DNA from: Exophiala sp. HKRS030
Taxonomy: Eukaryota > Ascomycota > Eurotiomycetes > Chaetothyriales > Herpotrichiellaceae
Reading direction: 5' to 3'
Assembly: GCA_023897205.1 (NCBI GenBank)
Contig: JAHWDD010000005.1
Span: 4,836,001 to 4,900,000, forward strand
DNA length: 64,000 nt
The notes beneath the pieces were generated by a model. That model did not search any database, had not been told where the DNA came from, and saw only the letters and a program-made list of their open reading frames with translations. Of the stretch, positions 10,786 through 21,048 are shown one piece after another. The number at the start of each line of letters is the position of its first letter. Positions within the stretch are counted from its first letter, which is position 1. The position numbers were made by a program, and so were the translations under genes.

Positions 10786-11490
10786 ATGTTCATTCTACCC
10801 CTCCTCGGTTATGTCGGTCTCATCCTAGGCTTCTCCTTCCTCACTCTTTCAATCGCCTCTGGCCTGTACTACCTATCTGAGCTCGTCGAGGAGCACTCAG
10901 TCCTTAGTTCCAAACTTCTCAAACGTCTAGTCTACGTTGTGGTCACCATCCAAACTCTTCTATGCTTTGTCGACAAATTTCCCTGGCATCTCACCCTTCT
11001 CGGCGTGGCTAGTCACGCAGTATACGCGACCAACCTTCGTCATTTTCCCATTGTCAAATTGTCCGATCCTTTCTTCCTCTCCAGCTGCGGTTTAGTGGTG
11101 TTGAATCACTGGTTATGGTTCCGACATTTCAGTCAACCTGTCGGATACCGGGGTGCGCCTCCAAGTTCTCGGAGGGATTGGTATGCAGCACCTATTACTG
11201 ATCAGCCTACATTCACCGAGATTGCATCTTATTTCGGTATCTGCGTGTGGCTAGTGCCATTCGCACTATTTGTCAGCTTGAGTGCGGGTGAGAATGTCTT
11301 GCCCAGCATGGGATCAGAATATGCCACAGGTGCAAGAGAAGGTGTAGGATTCAAGAAAGGTCATAAGAGAAAGAACACTGGTATGGCTAAGGCAGCTGTT
11401 AATAATGCAAAGGACTGGATCACCGAGAATGGTGCCGTCATGGGCTTGTGGAAGTCAGAGAATGTACGACCGACGAGGGCCTTCGACTGA
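10786..11490 (+). CDS. svp26: SVP26/TEX261 family ER-Golgi cargo receptor
   Basis: Intronless, 234 residues from the ATG at 10786; an upstream in-frame ATG at 10765 would add seven residues, but family proteins begin directly with the first membrane segment (MFILPLLGYVGLILGFSF). About four hydrophobic segments follow: 1-24, 46-62 (VYVVVTIQTLLCFVD), 90-110 (SCGLVVLNHWLWF) and about 146-168 (YFGICVWLVPFALFVSL). Landmarks of the family are GLYYLSELVEE, the NHWLWFRHFS stretch and FTEIASYFGICVW. Yeast Svp26/Erv26 is a COPII adaptor carrying type II glycosyltransferases and alkaline phosphatase precursor out of the ER. The basic C-terminus (KKGHKRKN) is cytosolic by inference. Confidence 0.9.
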   Translation: MFILPLLGYVGLILGFSFLTLSIASGLYYLSELVEEHSVLSSKLLKRLVYVVVTIQTLLCFVDKFPWHLTLLGVASHAVYATNLRHFPIVKLSDPFFLSSCGLVVLNHWLWFRHFSQPVGYRGAPPSSRRDWYAAPITDQPTFTEIASYFGICVWLVPFALFVSLSAGENVLPSMGSEYATGAREGVGFKKGHKRKNTGMAKAAVNNAKDWITENGAVMGLWKSENVRPTRAFD

Positions 11491-12577
11491 ATGAAACGAC
11501 TTGTTTACGCTCGATACGAAATGTTACGAATTTTCGGTCCGACTCGCAATTATCACTTTCCTGTCAAATCCACAAGTCTCCAGTTTCAAAGGGCTGGCAA
11601 TGGTCCAGCATGGGCAGCACACTGGAGAAGCTCGACAGTGCCTCCACTGCCTTGTTATGAAACGAACATTGGATCAAGACCTAAGGGGAAGCCACAGAGA
11701 TTGCACTCCCGCAGATGTACCTCTTGTGCTCTCAACAATTGCAATTTCCATGTCCGATCTGGCACAACACCTCTAGACTGTGGAAGCCAGTTGTACTTTG
11801 AGAAGATGCGAGAAATTTAATGGATAGAATGAGCCACGCGAACAGGAAAGATGAGATAGAGTTGAAGGTGCATAAGAGAATAAATGTACCATATCGAGCG
11901 GTTAAGGATCTTTGACATGCAACGTTAATATATTTGAATGTGATCTTTTTATCAAGAACAATGCCTATAAAGACATTTCATATGCCCTATCTCCAAACGT
12001 CCAAGCCAATCGAGAAACCACATCGATCCACCCGAGAACTTTGCATAAATCCGTAATCCAGGCATGCCACCACACACCACACTCCACATACCTACACGCC
12101 TGCACTGTCTAGACCATCACCATGTATACACCTATCCAGTCGATCGATTGCTCGACCGATCCGGCTACGGATGTCTCCTGTTCCTCTTCTCTCGCCTCCC
12201 GAACCCAATCCCGATCCCATCCCAATTCCAGTCTCCAATCCAATCCACCATCTCCGCTCCTCTCCGCTCCTCTCCTCTCCGTCACGGCGCCGCTGGGATT
12301 CCAGCATTGTGTTCGCCCGACCGGCCAAGGCCCGGCTCGTCGATGCCACCTATTCCTCCATCATTGTGCCATGATTTCTCGCACCCCATGGTCCGATGTG
12401 ATCATCACAACCCACTCTCTCACCACGAAGAACCACTACCCCTCCTCTCGGGTTCCATCACGGGCAAGCGGCCTACCACCCATGACCCACCACATGCATT
12501 CGCAGATACACATGAATCCATAATTGCAGGCATGAATCCATCCATCCATCCATCCATCCATCCATCCACCCACTGCT
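11491..12577. other. Intergenic between convergent svp26 and TENA-like genes
   Basis: No gene recognised. It contains cytosine-rich low-complexity DNA (12195-12290, alternating TCC/CTC) and the (TCCA)n microsatellite. Overlapping open frames here are by-products of the low-complexity composition. Confidence 0.5.
12537..12568. repeat. (TCCA)8 microsatellite
   Basis: Eight perfect copies of the tetranucleotide TCCA, just 3' of the TENA-like gene (its stop is at 12578-12580), so it probably lies in that gene's 3' untranslated region. Likely polymorphic between strains. Confidence 0.95.
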
Positions 12578-13795
12578 TCACACACTGGGCCAAAAGCGAC
12601 TCTCAACATCGAGAATATGCCTCCAAACGGCCTTGTAGACCTCGAGTTTCCTGACGACGGCGTTCTCACGCTGGGCCAGCAGGTCCGTGACGTCGGCGAT
12701 GTCGCGCACAAACGCGACGAATTCGGGGCTTGTCCAGTTCGGGATGAACTTGTGCCGCAGCGCGCCGCCGTCTAGATCGTTTGTCTGCGCCGCGTTGTTG
12801 CTGGTGCTTGGGTGGGAGGCTGGTGTTGAGTTTGAATTTGATGTTGTTGTTGCTGTTGCTGTTGATGGGTAGTCGCTGCGTACGGGGATCGGGCCTTCTG
12901 AGTCGACCGCTGATGAGTAGTTTGACGGCGAGTAGCCGGGGGTGGAAGGGGAGTGTGATTGTGACTGCGATTGCGAGTGGGATTGGGATGGGGATAGGGA
13001 GGCGGATTTTGCGGCGAGGTTGTGGTTGGTGAGCGGTGTCAAGGTTGTTGTTGACGGGGACATGACGCCTGGATAGGCAGATGAGGAAGGGGCCGTGCCG
13101 AAGCTGGCGGCGTAGGTCCACGCGCGCAGGTAGACGGTCTCGGTGGCCCAGAGCACCACCAGTCCTTCGAGCAGCGTCATGCTGGGATCGGTCCAGAATG
13201 CCCGGAATAGGTCGATATACTGCAGCGTGGCGGGCTCGGCCGTGAAGACGGGGCTGTTGCGCGGCGGTGATTCAAGATCCAACCCGTACTCGTGTGCGGT
13301 TGAGGCGAAGAAGTCGAGTTCACGTTGAATGTTGGACAGCGCAGATGTCAGGATGTTGACAATGCGCCAGCGCAGGCTGCCCGATTGGTCGCGCACGTAT
13401 GCGTACGGTAGGTCGACGCGCGAGATCAGACTCCCGATGAAGCCGATGTATGCTTGGGCGTAGAGTCGGTCTTGCGACAGCCAGCGCGATAGGACATGCT
13501 TGGGTAACTGACCGAGTCCTGCTAATCGGAGGAATGGATGTTGCGTGGCTGATTGGAATTGGCCAGGCGAGTTGTTGAGCAGGATGTTGGTGAGAGAGGG
13601 GATCTGGGTCGGCGGTGGAGGAGAGAGGACGTGGTGATAGTGAGGATTGTGTTGTGAGTTGTGTGTCATGGTTCCCGTGTGGATTGCGGACCCGGAATGA
13701 TGCGACGACACTGATTGTGTGTCGCTCATCACTGACGACCGGTTTCCCGGTGGCACCGGTTGCGGCGAGTAATATTGCGGCGAATTGTCCCACAT
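12578..13795 (-). CDS. TENA/THI-4 (heme-oxygenase-fold) domain protein with a long disordered insert
   Basis: Intronless, 405 residues. After a Pro/Ser/His-rich leader (1-66), the helical TENA/THI-4/PqqC fold begins with ATQHPFLRLAGLGQLPKHVLSRWLSQDRLYAQAYIGFIG (83-121), continues through IQRELDFFASTAHEYGLDL (156-174) and YIDLFRAFWTDPSMTLLEGLVVLWATETVYLRAW (193-226), and closes with FIPNWTSPEFVAFVRDIADVTDLL...VYKAVWRHILDVESRFW (350-402). Between the last two blocks sits a low-complexity insert of about 110 residues (232-343), with an HSQSQSQSHSPS run and Thr/Ser/Asn stretches. TenA proteins hydrolyse thiamin breakdown products, but the typical active-site cysteine is not evident, so enzymatic activity is uncertain; related fungal proteins are annotated only by fold. 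Strand and 3' neighbour are convergent with svp26. Confidence 0.82.
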   Translation of the reverse strand: MWDNSPQYYSPQPVPPGNRSSVMSDTQSVSSHHSGSAIHTGTMTHNSQHNPHYHHVLSPPPPTQIPSLTNILLNNSPGQFQSATQHPFLRLAGLGQLPKHVLSRWLSQDRLYAQAYIGFIGSLISRVDLPYAYVRDQSGSLRWRIVNILTSALSNIQRELDFFASTAHEYGLDLESPPRNSPVFTAEPATLQYIDLFRAFWTDPSMTLLEGLVVLWATETVYLRAWTYAASFGTAPSSSAYPGVMSPSTTTLTPLTNHNLAAKSASLSPSQSHSQSQSQSHSPSTPGYSPSNYSSAVDSEGPIPVRSDYPSTATATTTSNSNSTPASHPSTSNNAAQTNDLDGGALRHKFIPNWTSPEFVAFVRDIADVTDLLAQRENAVVRKLEVYKAVWRHILDVESRFWPSV

Positions 13796-15889
13796 GGTTG
13801 ATCGCTATCTGCTGAAAGAAGGGGAAACAAATCCGGAAACCGGACCAACGGTCTGAATCGTTGCTGATGAGACGAGGCGCCTGTTCTACTGTATACCACA
13901 ACAAGGGAGATATCAATGTCCGGAGAACGCCTTTGGACTCAGGAAATCCAGGTGGACAGAATTTCTCCCACCAAGCCCTAGGGTCAAAGCTAAAGTCGAC
14001 GTCGATGATGCCTCTCTACGCGTGAAGACGCTGGCGGCCAGTCGATACGTTGGGATTGGATAAAAGGAAGATGGAAAACAACACCTTTCCACTTTGCAAG
14101 TCCGAGGAAACCCTTGGAAGGCCTCACATATCAGCCGGCAACGCAAGCCACAGGCTTATGTGATTAGCAGATACGCCCCCTCGAGGCTGAAGCTGACACA
14201 AACAAGGCTGAGACAGGAACCTAGAAGAAATCCTGTTCGAGCGAAGGGGACAAGGACGGGGGAAATTGTAACAATCTGTAGGAGGCGCAGATTGCTGCGC
14301 CCCTCCACCGAGACTCACAGACCACAATCTGTGTCTGGAAGATATAAAAGATGTCGATCCGATCCCAGTCTGACTGGATAACTTGGAAGATAGACGGCGG
14401 ACCTAAGAACAGCCTCGGAAAGTAATTAATGGCCTTCGCGGGGCAGAGATGTTTGAAACGAAGTCTGTGATGAAGTTCAGAGAACAAATGAGCAGATGTG
14501 CAAACACGGGACGGTTCTATTGAAGATGACTTGTTGTTGAAAGGATACCAAGAGGCCTAAGTTAACTTTTCGAGAATTGGTCGAATCAGCGGGCGGGCAT
14601 GTCAGCTTGGTGAGCGAGCGGAAGACGGCAGAAAAAAGAAGGTCAGCTTTCCGGTCCCCGTTGCCCCACCTCCTGTTCGGTTGTAAGGACGGAGAAAGAC
14701 ACACGAGGACAAGATTCACCGAGAGGCGTATTATACAGTCCTTATATTTGTAAATGACAGAAGAAGCCGTCTATACTCTGCATCACTTTCTATACGAGCA
14801 CATACGGGGTCGTAGATGCCTTCTCCGTAGAAACTTGAATTCAAAATAGGCCACTTCTTTCGCTCTTAGCCGATCCTATCCTCAGCTCAAACTCTCAGAT
14901 CAAGCGTCCTTCACAAATGCGCAGAAGACACTTGATGCAATCACGCATGGGCGGCCCGTCGAGGAGTCATCACTTGGACCAGTCAGAACTGCATGCAACA
15001 CGGAATACTTCATTACTTCATATCGAGCAAGAACCAAAGGCATCAACAAGTCACTAACTAGAAACGCCTTGCAGTATTTCTGAAGCGTCAGAACTGGGTA
15101 AAATCTTTCATTGCATTCCTGCAACTACTCCTTGACAAGGTCGCCATCAGCAAAGTACTATCTTCAATCTGCATGACTGACAAGACGTTTGTCCTCATTC
15201 TCTCTTAAGCTTCCTGGACGCATTGACTCTTTTGACTCTTTTGACTCTTTTGACTCTTTTAGCTCTCAGTTCCTCCCAAACATTTTGAAACAATTCCTGT
15301 TGTACATATACACATTGATCAATGAGAAACAGTCAACCACAGGCCCATTCACCAAATCAAACACGTGGAAAGTAACCACTTTGTACAGAAAAAGCCTTGC
15401 CAGTGTGGTCTGTCGCCGCGAGTTCATCCTTGCCTCGTAGTCTTGTTGATGAAGATCATGTGGTTGGGTTGTGGCCAAGTTAGAACAAGACGCTGGGCCA
15501 TCTTGTCCTTCACACAACATCCTGAATCAAACGATGAAGCTCGTTCGCCACGCCTGTGTATCCATTACCTTGAGACTGTGAAGCACGAAGCTGAATAACT
15601 TGCTCCGGTCGCGCAAAACTCGACCATAATTCGGAAAAAGAATGAAATGCAATACAAATGGGTATCTATGATATGGTCCGAGCGAAATGCGAGAATTGAA
15701 TATGCAGAGGGCTCCCTCTGCTGTTAATGCGAGTGCTTTTGCCGCGACGCCAGATTTGAATCGACGCCTATCTGATGTTTTAGATATGGTCATTCGACAT
15801 TCGTGACATGCTTTCGTGCCACCTTCGTTGAAGGAGCATCGTTTTCTGGGCTTCATCTATCGTTCAAATCATTCACATGGTCGAAACCT
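13796..15889. other. Intergenic between the TENA-like and C2H2 genes
   Basis: 2.1 kb containing the TENA-like gene's promoter (right of 13795) and the 3' region of the zinc-finger gene. No gene recognised. It contains one 9-bp tandem repeat at 15223-15258. Confidence 0.4.
15223..15258. repeat. Tandem repeat, 4 x TTGACTCTT
   Basis: Four exact head-to-tail copies of a 9-bp unit in non-coding DNA. A related unit (TTTTGTGAC, three copies) occurs 5 kb away at 20328-20354. Confidence 0.95.
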
Positions 15890-17787
15890 TCATGGCGCTC
15901 GGACCGCATGACTTTGATTGGCAACACTCAGTTGTTGTTTGAGCGAGTTAATTTCGTCCTGCATCGAATTCAGTCGTTGCTCGAGATTGGTAACATAAGC
16001 CCAGATTCGATCATCCTTGGCAAACATCATATTACCACCTTCGCCACTTCCATGCCCATGACTCGAGAGACTATTACTGTGGGATGACAAAGGACCACTA
16101 CCGCTCATATGAGTAGGAGGACCACTAGGTTGCGTGGGGGATGAGCCGGTCCGCCTTGGCTGGGTAACGTGTAGCGTGAATCTGGCGGGTTCAAACCTTG
16201 TGGCGGTGGAAGCTGTGGCGGACCTGGTATACTCAGAGAACCCATTGACCCGCTGCCTCGATTATATTGTTGCTGTGGCGGATAGTGGGATGTGCTGGGT
16301 GATCGATTGTGGTTCAAATTACCATCAGCGACACCTGGCCCAGGACCCCTTTGCGTCTGACCCGGAGAAAGGGGTTTGGGACTTTCCGTCATCGGATTCG
16401 GCGCAAATACCGTGCCACCTTGAGGCGCTGAGCGCGAATTGGGTGTAGATCCCGTGATCGAAGGATATTGGGCCGGAACCCCAGGGGGCGCAGCAGTGTT
16501 ATTAGCAACAGCATTCGGGGGTTGAAAAGCGCTTCTGGGAGGAAAGAATCCACCTGCCATTCCGCCCGGAGGTCGCCCTTGGATGGGTGGATATGTGCTC
16601 GGGATGCGTGAAGCATGGTCTGGATCGTCAAGTGAGTCGTCTCCTGACGGAGCCTGACGGCGGATGGCGGGTCTTTTGTCATTGCCGTCCTCCTCGTCCA
16701 TTGCGTCGGGCTCGTTGTACATGACTCCTTCCATTGAATCGTCAATACCTTCGTCATCCTCGCCACCAAAACTATCCAAACTCGTTCTCCGACCAGCACA
16801 ACCACCTGGCCCTTTGTTGTGGCGAGCCAGGGCATCACCACGAGCAAATTTCCGACCGCATTTGGGACAGATGTGTGGTCGCTCGCCAGTGTGAAGCTTA
16901 GTATGGCGTTTAAGATCATGCAAGCGGCGAAATCTCGATTGACAGGTCGAACAGACGTAGGGTTTTTCTTGGCTATGTGTTAACAGATGGCTTTTCAGAT
17001 TGTGGTGACGAGTAAACTCGGTGGCACAGTAAGGACATCTATGCTTTTTGCTGGAAGGAGATCTTGTACCTTGTCGAGTGCCTGAATGAGGCAAGCTGTT
17101 CCCACGTCTAGCACCATCGCTCACTTGAGCTTGTAGAAGTGGTGCTGGATACGAAAAGGCTTTGGTACCATCGGTAGGTGACGCTGAACCTGCTGCGGCA
17201 GCATTGACGACCCGCTGTGCCGTTTCTTCCAAGGGAAGGGGGCTGCCGACCGTAGTGGTGATGCCAGTGGCTCCGGCCATGCTGTCTAGCGTACCTAGGC
17301 TCGACAGACTGGTTGGACTGGTTTGCATGCCATGGCCATCGTTAGAAGTGGCTGTTTCTGACGCTGCTGAGACATTTGCCGCTTGTTGCTGAAGGGTTTC
17401 GACAACTTCGGCCAAAGGCTCACTGACGGCTGTGGCCGGATCAGGGGAAGCTGCAGGACTCGATACATGAGCTTTGCTCGGAGTAATTTGATTCTCACCC
17501 ATTAGCGAGTCCAACACCTGTCGAACGGGGTTTGGGCTGGTGCCCGGCGAAGCAGTGGAGGATTGAGACGACTTCTGGGCCGCCTCTGCAAAGGACGCCG
17601 CCGCAGTCAGCTGAGGAGGGTCAAGCCGTGGTCGCTTGCCAGGCCGACCAGACTCGGCGAAATCACGAGAGTCGCCCTGCTGCGGTTTGGAAGAATGTTG
17701 CACCGGACTGACGGGTATTGCAAAAGTAGGAGGTTTGGGACTGAGATCCTGAGGGGGACTACTCTGACTTGGTATGGCTTCAGCCAT
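15890..17787 (-). CDS. C2H2 zinc-finger transcription regulator (frame broken near its 3' end)
   Basis: About 630 residues when the two frames are joined. Order: Pro/Ser-rich N-terminus with a possible nuclear signal (GRPGKRPRLD, about 47-56); three consecutive fingers at about 250-330 (CPYC-x12-H-x3-H, CSTC-x12-H-x3-H, CPKC...H...C); an acidic stretch (GGEDDEGIDDS); a long proline/glutamine-rich region; and a C-terminal coiled coil (VTNLEQRLNSMQDEINSLKQQL). The third finger ends RHNKGPGGC, i.e. C2HC rather than C2H2. The coiled-coil end lies in another frame (15890-16108). The upstream frame runs into a stop at 16105, while HMSGSGPLSSHSN continues naturally if the G5 run at 16136-16140 had one more G. 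The start at 17787 (MAEAIPSQSS) is preferred; the frame is open to 17826 and a TTGATAG acceptor-like site just upstream leaves a further 5' exon possible. Target genes unknown. Confidence 0.85.
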
Positions 17788-19147
17788 AAACGGGTGCGGT
17801 GGAGAAGAACTAAGAAGACCTATCAAAGGTAGAATGTGTCAGTGATCTTCAGAGAGGAGGAAGATGAGGCGCAAGCATGGGGTAATTCAGCCACAGAAAC
17901 TTGATTGTCGCAAGCCAAGAAAGGCGTAAAGAAGGGATTGTAATGATGGTGTCAAACCCCTTGGATATTAGGAACTTGGCCATACCTTGTGTAGGACATA
18001 TGTCCAAAAGGCGCCGGGATGTTAGGCTGGTGATCAGGCTGAACACGCAAAATCCTTTTCAGCCTCGGAAGAGTCAAGGTTGGCGCAGGTTTGGCCTATC
18101 TCGAAGGTGCCGCGTATGCGCCGTTGTATACTTTGATCGAACTCTTGAATGAAAGAACGGTGATCATGCGCAGCATAATACTGCACAGAGACGATTGCGC
18201 AAGAACAAAATCGGCGACAAAGGTGTGGCGGGATCTGCAAGAACGTGGTAGAAGTTTGGCTGGAAGCAAGGCTGTTTGATTCGAGCTCCCTGGTATTGCG
18301 TTATTTCGGCAATAGGCGTAGTCACAATAGCAAACAATCAGATATTGTCGCTGATCAATGGAGGTGTTTTGCGAGGGTTAAAGTCGAGGAGCTGTGTTGA
18401 AGCGGAAGTTGAGGAATAGTTGAAGTCTCGAGGCAGTCGAATGGGGCTGGGATGACGATGAGGGGACAAGGAACCAGGAAATCGGATTGGACTGTGGCGC
18501 GCAAACGACGGGCGCAGGGATGACAGAGTTTCTGGGGCAAACGTCTCAGTTCGGTGATGTAGAAGAGCGAAAGGTGGTGTAGAATGGACTGTTGGGCCTG
18601 TGATGTTGTAGAGGATAAAGTGATGAGGAAGAGTGTGTACGGAGTAGAGAGGCAGCTGGACTGAAGACAGTTCGGTGCGAAGGCTTTCGAGTGGCTGCTG
18701 ATGCAAAGAGCAGGGAAACGGTGAGGCGTGAGTTGAGTGGACGGAGGGATGAGAGGGTGAGTGGACGAGGGAACGAGCGATTGAGTAGGCACTAGGTTTA
18801 GTGAAAGAGTCGACGGGTATTGGAGGGAGGATCGTCAAGAAAGAGATGAGATGACTGGGGCAATGTGGCTGTCTAACAACGAGCGTGGTGGGAAGAGTTG
18901 TCAGTGTGCCAGTGTGCCAGTGAGAATGATGCTTGGTTTGTGGTTTTTTGGTTGCGGTTGTTGGTTTTGGTGCTGGTTGCGGATGTGGTTGTGGTTGTTT
19001 GGTGGTCGGAGTAGTTAGTACTGAGTACTGGTATTGCCAGTGTTAGTGGTGCTGCTTGTGGACCGCGGTGGAGGAAGGAGGGAGGGTGGTGGGAGGAAGG
19101 AGGCATGGAGGGACTAACTGGGCTATTCCTGGGTTGTTACTGGGCCC

Positions 19148-19161
19148 ACTAGTTAACTAGT
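19148..19161. repeat. 14-bp perfect palindrome ACTAGTTAACTAGT
   Basis: Perfect inverted repeat within a stretch of degenerate GGGCCACT-like units (19110-19290). A related imperfect arrangement (CACTAGTCAACCCGCTAGT) occurs near 19665. Confidence 0.8.
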
Positions 19162-20257
19162 CACTACGGAGGACTTACTGAGCCACTACCAGCCTAATAG
19201 GCCACTCCGGGGCCATTGCTGGGCCACTCGACCAGTGGCAGTCCAGCAGCAGCCACTTTACCACTAACAGGGAGTTAGCGTGGCCTCCCGTGCCTCCTCA
19301 ACTTGGAAGTTGTAATGACCATGTCCCCAAACCACGGCCTTTGTTGAAGTTACCTACAAACCTTGGTCGTGAGTAGCAGACCTGGGAATGTACCGCCAAA
19401 GGAAATGCACAATAATATGCTTTCGTCTTGACCAATGTGCCTTTGAGAGCCCGGCGGATTATTTACAGTCAATGCATCAATAGTTCTCGTCGTGGGTTGA
19501 GGTTGACCCGTCCCTAGCTGGACCTGAACAGATCTCGTCTTTTGATCGTGGCGACGAGGGGGTGGATCCCCGTTGGCTGCGTAGGTGCGTATGTGGCAAC
19601 CACACAGAATTGATTATGGGATGGGGCTGCAACAAGGCCGGGAGCCTCTAGGACCCTGGGTCCACTAGTCAACCCGCTAGTAGCCTAATAGCTAGGCACG
19701 AGAGGCGCAGGCTCTCGGGCGTTGAGTCCTGACGACTAAGATGCCCCGTTGGTGCGGAGCAGTGGCTGCTCGTTTAAGCTGTCACACTGCAGAGTGGCGC
19801 CAGAAGGATTTTCAGTTTGGTCCATTACGAGGTTACGAAGCCCACGAAAGCCCTAGCAGGCTGGCAGCCACGCAGGCTAGCATGCAATCAACAAGTAATT
19901 CATCTTTGGTTCATTGGAAAGCCATTAGGATGCTGGAATTCACAAGGTCACTGGGTTGGCCATCAAACATACTGTACCTTTCTAGATGATGATGATAGAT
20001 ATTTCAAGTGACGTGAACAGTCACGACAACACTATCAAGCTGGGATTGTAATGTCCAAAAGGCCCATTGTGGCAGTGCCCTCGACTTCGGAGCTGGAGCC
20101 CTGAAGGCCCGTGTCGCTCCCACGATTCTGCTTCTTTGCTACCATGCCACTTAAACTGGTGGCTTGGATTAGGCAGTGAGAAGAATCTGTGGCTTGTGGC
20201 CACGAACTATCCTTTACCTAAGGCTGTGAGTCTAAGTAAGTAGGCACGGTAGGTCTG

Positions 20258-21048
20258 TACCTAGGTAGTTATGTACTACGCAGCAGGTGCCTAGCATAGC
20301 ACTATAACGCTTTCCAGGCTTGAATCGTTTTGTGACTTTTGTGACTTTTGTGACTTTTGCACGGCGTCTCTACCGTACTCCCTAGTTTCGAGGTCAACCC
20401 CTACCTACCTGCTAGGTAAGAGAGCTTAGCCCCAAGTGCTCCGACTCGCCCAGGCAATGCCAGCAGCCTGAGGGGTTTTTGACCATACGATCATACAGCC
20501 ACCGGATAACCCTTACTATTCAATAGTCAAGACCGCTGCTTCTATGTCCTTCGCCACCTTCACAGGACTATCCAGATCTTGACGTGTGACTCAAAAGCAA
20601 GAATCTATTTCAACAAACTCAATATTGATGTCATTATTGGTGGTTGGAGAAATGTCGAATCGTTGGCCGTCACCTAGCCGTCAACTTGGATCCCTTCGCT
20701 ACAATCATCCAAGTGCAGAATTAGGTGCTTAGAGTTGCCACTATGCACCACCCATGGACCTGCGAGCCAACAGTCTAGCGAGCACGAAGGATCTACGAAT
20801 TATGCAAATTATTATCAGGCTCGTTTGCGCTCTACAGAATACGAGACCATTTATACGTACCACGACGTACCTCTCTCCCTCCTTTACGGAATACCCATTC
20901 GCAGGCAAGTAGGTGCCCATTAGCTTCCCGCCTAAGAGATGCTCCAGTATATTTCACACGTACTGCCCTACGGTCCTTAGGTAGGTACCTGTAGGTAGAT
21001 ACCTAGGTACTTAGGACCCTCGTATGTCCATCGGTATCTACCTAGGTA
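20258..21048. repeat. Cluster of TACCTAGGTA palindromes
   Basis: The perfect 10-bp palindrome TACCTAGGTA occurs at 20258-20267, 21000-21009 and 21039-21048, with many partial copies (TAGGTAGG, CTACCTACC, GTAGGTAG) between. The segment 20980-21050 carries GTAGATACCTAGGTAC and, 20 bases on, GTATCTACCTAGGTAC, so it could fold into a hairpin. Similar partial motifs recur near 30170-30290, 37837 and 42375. Confidence 0.75.
20328..20354. repeat. Tandem repeat, 3 x TTTTGTGAC
   Basis: Three exact 9-bp copies followed by a partial fourth (TTTTG), in gene-free DNA. Confidence 0.95.

Noticed and set aside
18338..18838. 166-codon minus-strand frame
   Set aside because: Ser/Pro/His-rich low-complexity translation of pyrimidine-rich leader DNA; two overlapping frames equally open.
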